Positions 63,005 through 64,000 of a stretch of DNA of 64,000 nucleotides are shown here, piece after piece. This DNA is from Thiobacillus sp. (lineage in GTDB: Bacteria > Pseudomonadota > Gammaproteobacteria > Burkholderiales > Thiobacillaceae): NCBI GenBank assembly GCA_021166845.1, contig JAJPEP010000064.1, positions 1 to 64,000 of the forward strand, given 5' to 3'. Numbering within the stretch: the first letter of the stretch is position 1; every line of letters starts with the position of its first letter. The notes beneath the pieces were generated by a model. That model saw nothing but the letters and a program-made list of their open reading frames with translations, made no database searches and was not told the origin of the DNA. The position numbers and the translations under genes are program-made.

Positions 63005-64000
63005 ATGCAAACGCGCGCAACGCCTTCCCGGCGCCCTCACGGTACTTCATCCCAACAACCCGTAAGGGCCCGCCTGTTATCCCGGTGGATGGCGCTGTTG
63101 GCCGCGGGTCTGGCCTCGCCGGCCTGGGCCGGCGGCGAGATCACCCTGCCGGCGCTTCAGGTGACCGCCAAGGGCTACGCCGCCGACCCGCTGGCCACCG
63201 CCAACGCGGTCGAGTCGCTGGCGCCGTCCGCCATGAGCGGCGTCGCCGGCGGTCTTTTCGTCGGCGAACCGGGCCTGGCGGCCCACACCGACGGCGCCTG
63301 GGGACAGAATCCGGTGCTGCGCGGCCTGAAGAAGGAAAGCGTGGTGGTGCTGGTGGACGGCGTGCGGGTGAACTCCGCGCAACCGGTCGGCGCCGTTGCG
63401 TCCTTCCTCGACCTGGGGCTGCTCGACCGCGCCGAGGCGGTGAAGGGGCCAACTTCGGTGCTGTACGGCAGCGGCGCCATGGGCGGCGTGGTCAACCTGA
63501 TCACGCCGGCGGCCGAATTCCGGAAAACGCCCGGCTGGGATGGCCGTTTCAGCCTGGGAGCGGCGAGCGCGGACGACGGTTTCAACGGTGCCGTGCTGGG
63601 ACGCTACGGCAATGCCGACCATGCCTTGGTGCTGGGCGCGGCGCATCGCAAGGCGGGCGATTACGACGCGCCGGACGGCAAGGTGGACCTGACCGGTTAC
63701 GAGTCGGATAGCCTGTTGTTCAAGTCGCGACACCGGCTGTCTGGCGACCTGAGCCTGACCCTCAACCTGCAACGCCACAGTGACGACGACGTCTGGTATC
63801 CCGGTTCCGCGCGCACCGGCGGCCAGCCCGGCGGCGCCGGCATCCCGCCGTTGCTGGGCACGGTGACCCTGCATTCGCCGGAGCAGCGGCGCGAGCTCTA
63901 CGAGCTGGGCATCGAGGGCAAACTGGGCGCCGGACGGGTCTCGGCCGCGCTGTATCGCCAGGAGGTGTTCCGCCAGATTCGCGCTTATTCCGCCAACCTG
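63005..64000 (+). CDS. TonB-dependent receptor, partial (3' end outside window)
   Basis: 332 codons are open to the window edge. After a long basic N-terminal signal region (ending SPAWA) comes a TonB-box-like LPALQVTAKG. The plug domain follows with NPVLRGLKKESVVVLVDGVR and AEAVKGPTSVLYGSGAMGGV, then the first barrel strands. The style resembles haem/haemoglobin or cobalamin receptors more than FecA. Start 63005 lies 4 bp after the end of the PKHD remnant. Confidence 0.87.
   Translation, partial: MQTRATPSRRPHGTSSQQPVRARLLSRWMALLAAGLASPAWAGGEITLPALQVTAKGYAADPLATANAVESLAPSAMSGVAGGLFVGEPGLAAHTDGAWGQNPVLRGLKKESVVVLVDGVRVNSAQPVGAVASFLDLGLLDRAEAVKGPTSVLYGSGAMGGVVNLITPAAEFRKTPGWDGRFSLGAASADDGFNGAVLGRYGNADHALVLGAAHRKAGDYDAPDGKVDLTGYESDSLLFKSRHRLSGDLSLTLNLQRHSDDDVWYPGSARTGGQPGGAGIPPLLGTVTLHSPEQRRELYELGIEGKLGAGRVSAALYRQEVFRQIRAYSANL

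Overview
The window reads as chromosomal DNA of a high-GC betaproteobacterium. The rpsB-tsf-pyrH-frr-uppS-cdsA-dxr-rseP-bamA-skp-lpxD-fabZ-lpxA-lpxB-rnhB order, the Bordetella-like FtrABCD iron system and the housekeeping gene set fit Thiobacillaceae or relatives. The genus is an inference and no 16S rRNA is present. Coding density is high and most neighbours are translationally coupled through ATGA, GTGA or TTGA overlaps.

Region 1 (1-24 kb, mostly minus strand): a partial P-II gene, nadE, sucCD, a divergent FemAB/GNAT-like gene, a CaCA exchanger and a CopD-like membrane protein. These are followed by the long translation/isoprenoid/envelope/lipid A operon read from rpsB (20.75 kb) down to rnhB (6.66 kb). 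A consensus sigma-70 promoter and a structured leader precede rpsB. An OmpR/EnvZ-type pair and two small secreted proteins close the region.

Region 2 (24-46 kb): map-glnD; a two-gene unit headed by a FlaF-like protein behind a near-consensus sigma-28 promoter; def-rsuA and mtnP-hpt; ampD, purT, a remnant of a truncated globin gene, typA, rmuC, mtfA and an aminotransferase. A MoxR / VWA-metallopeptidase / Hsp33 operon follows, whose Hsp33 has lost two of four redox-switch cysteines. Then come a palindromic repeat array, a Nudix hydrolase and an unidentified 502-residue protein.

Region 3 (46-50.4 kb): tRNA-Ser(UGA), a higBA toxin-antitoxin pair, a radical SAM protein, acpS, nagZ and a cation diffusion facilitator.

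Region 4 (50.4-64 kb) is the accessory iron island and the most interesting part. Three promoters each overlap a Fur-box-like sequence. They drive (i) hemP plus two small genes; (ii) an enlarged FtrABCD operon, in the order P19-type protein, OprB-like porin, cupredoxin, small protein, DUF2325 protein, Ftr1 permease, polyferredoxin and a second HemP-like protein; and (iii) tonB-exbB-exbD followed by a FecA-like receptor, a decayed PKHD-type dioxygenase gene and a second TonB-dependent receptor cut by the window edge. A plausible scheme is TonB-powered ferric uptake across the outer membrane combined with periplasmic iron handling and Ftr1 permeation, with Fur switching all units together. Two different palindromic repeat elements sit inside reading frames of this island.
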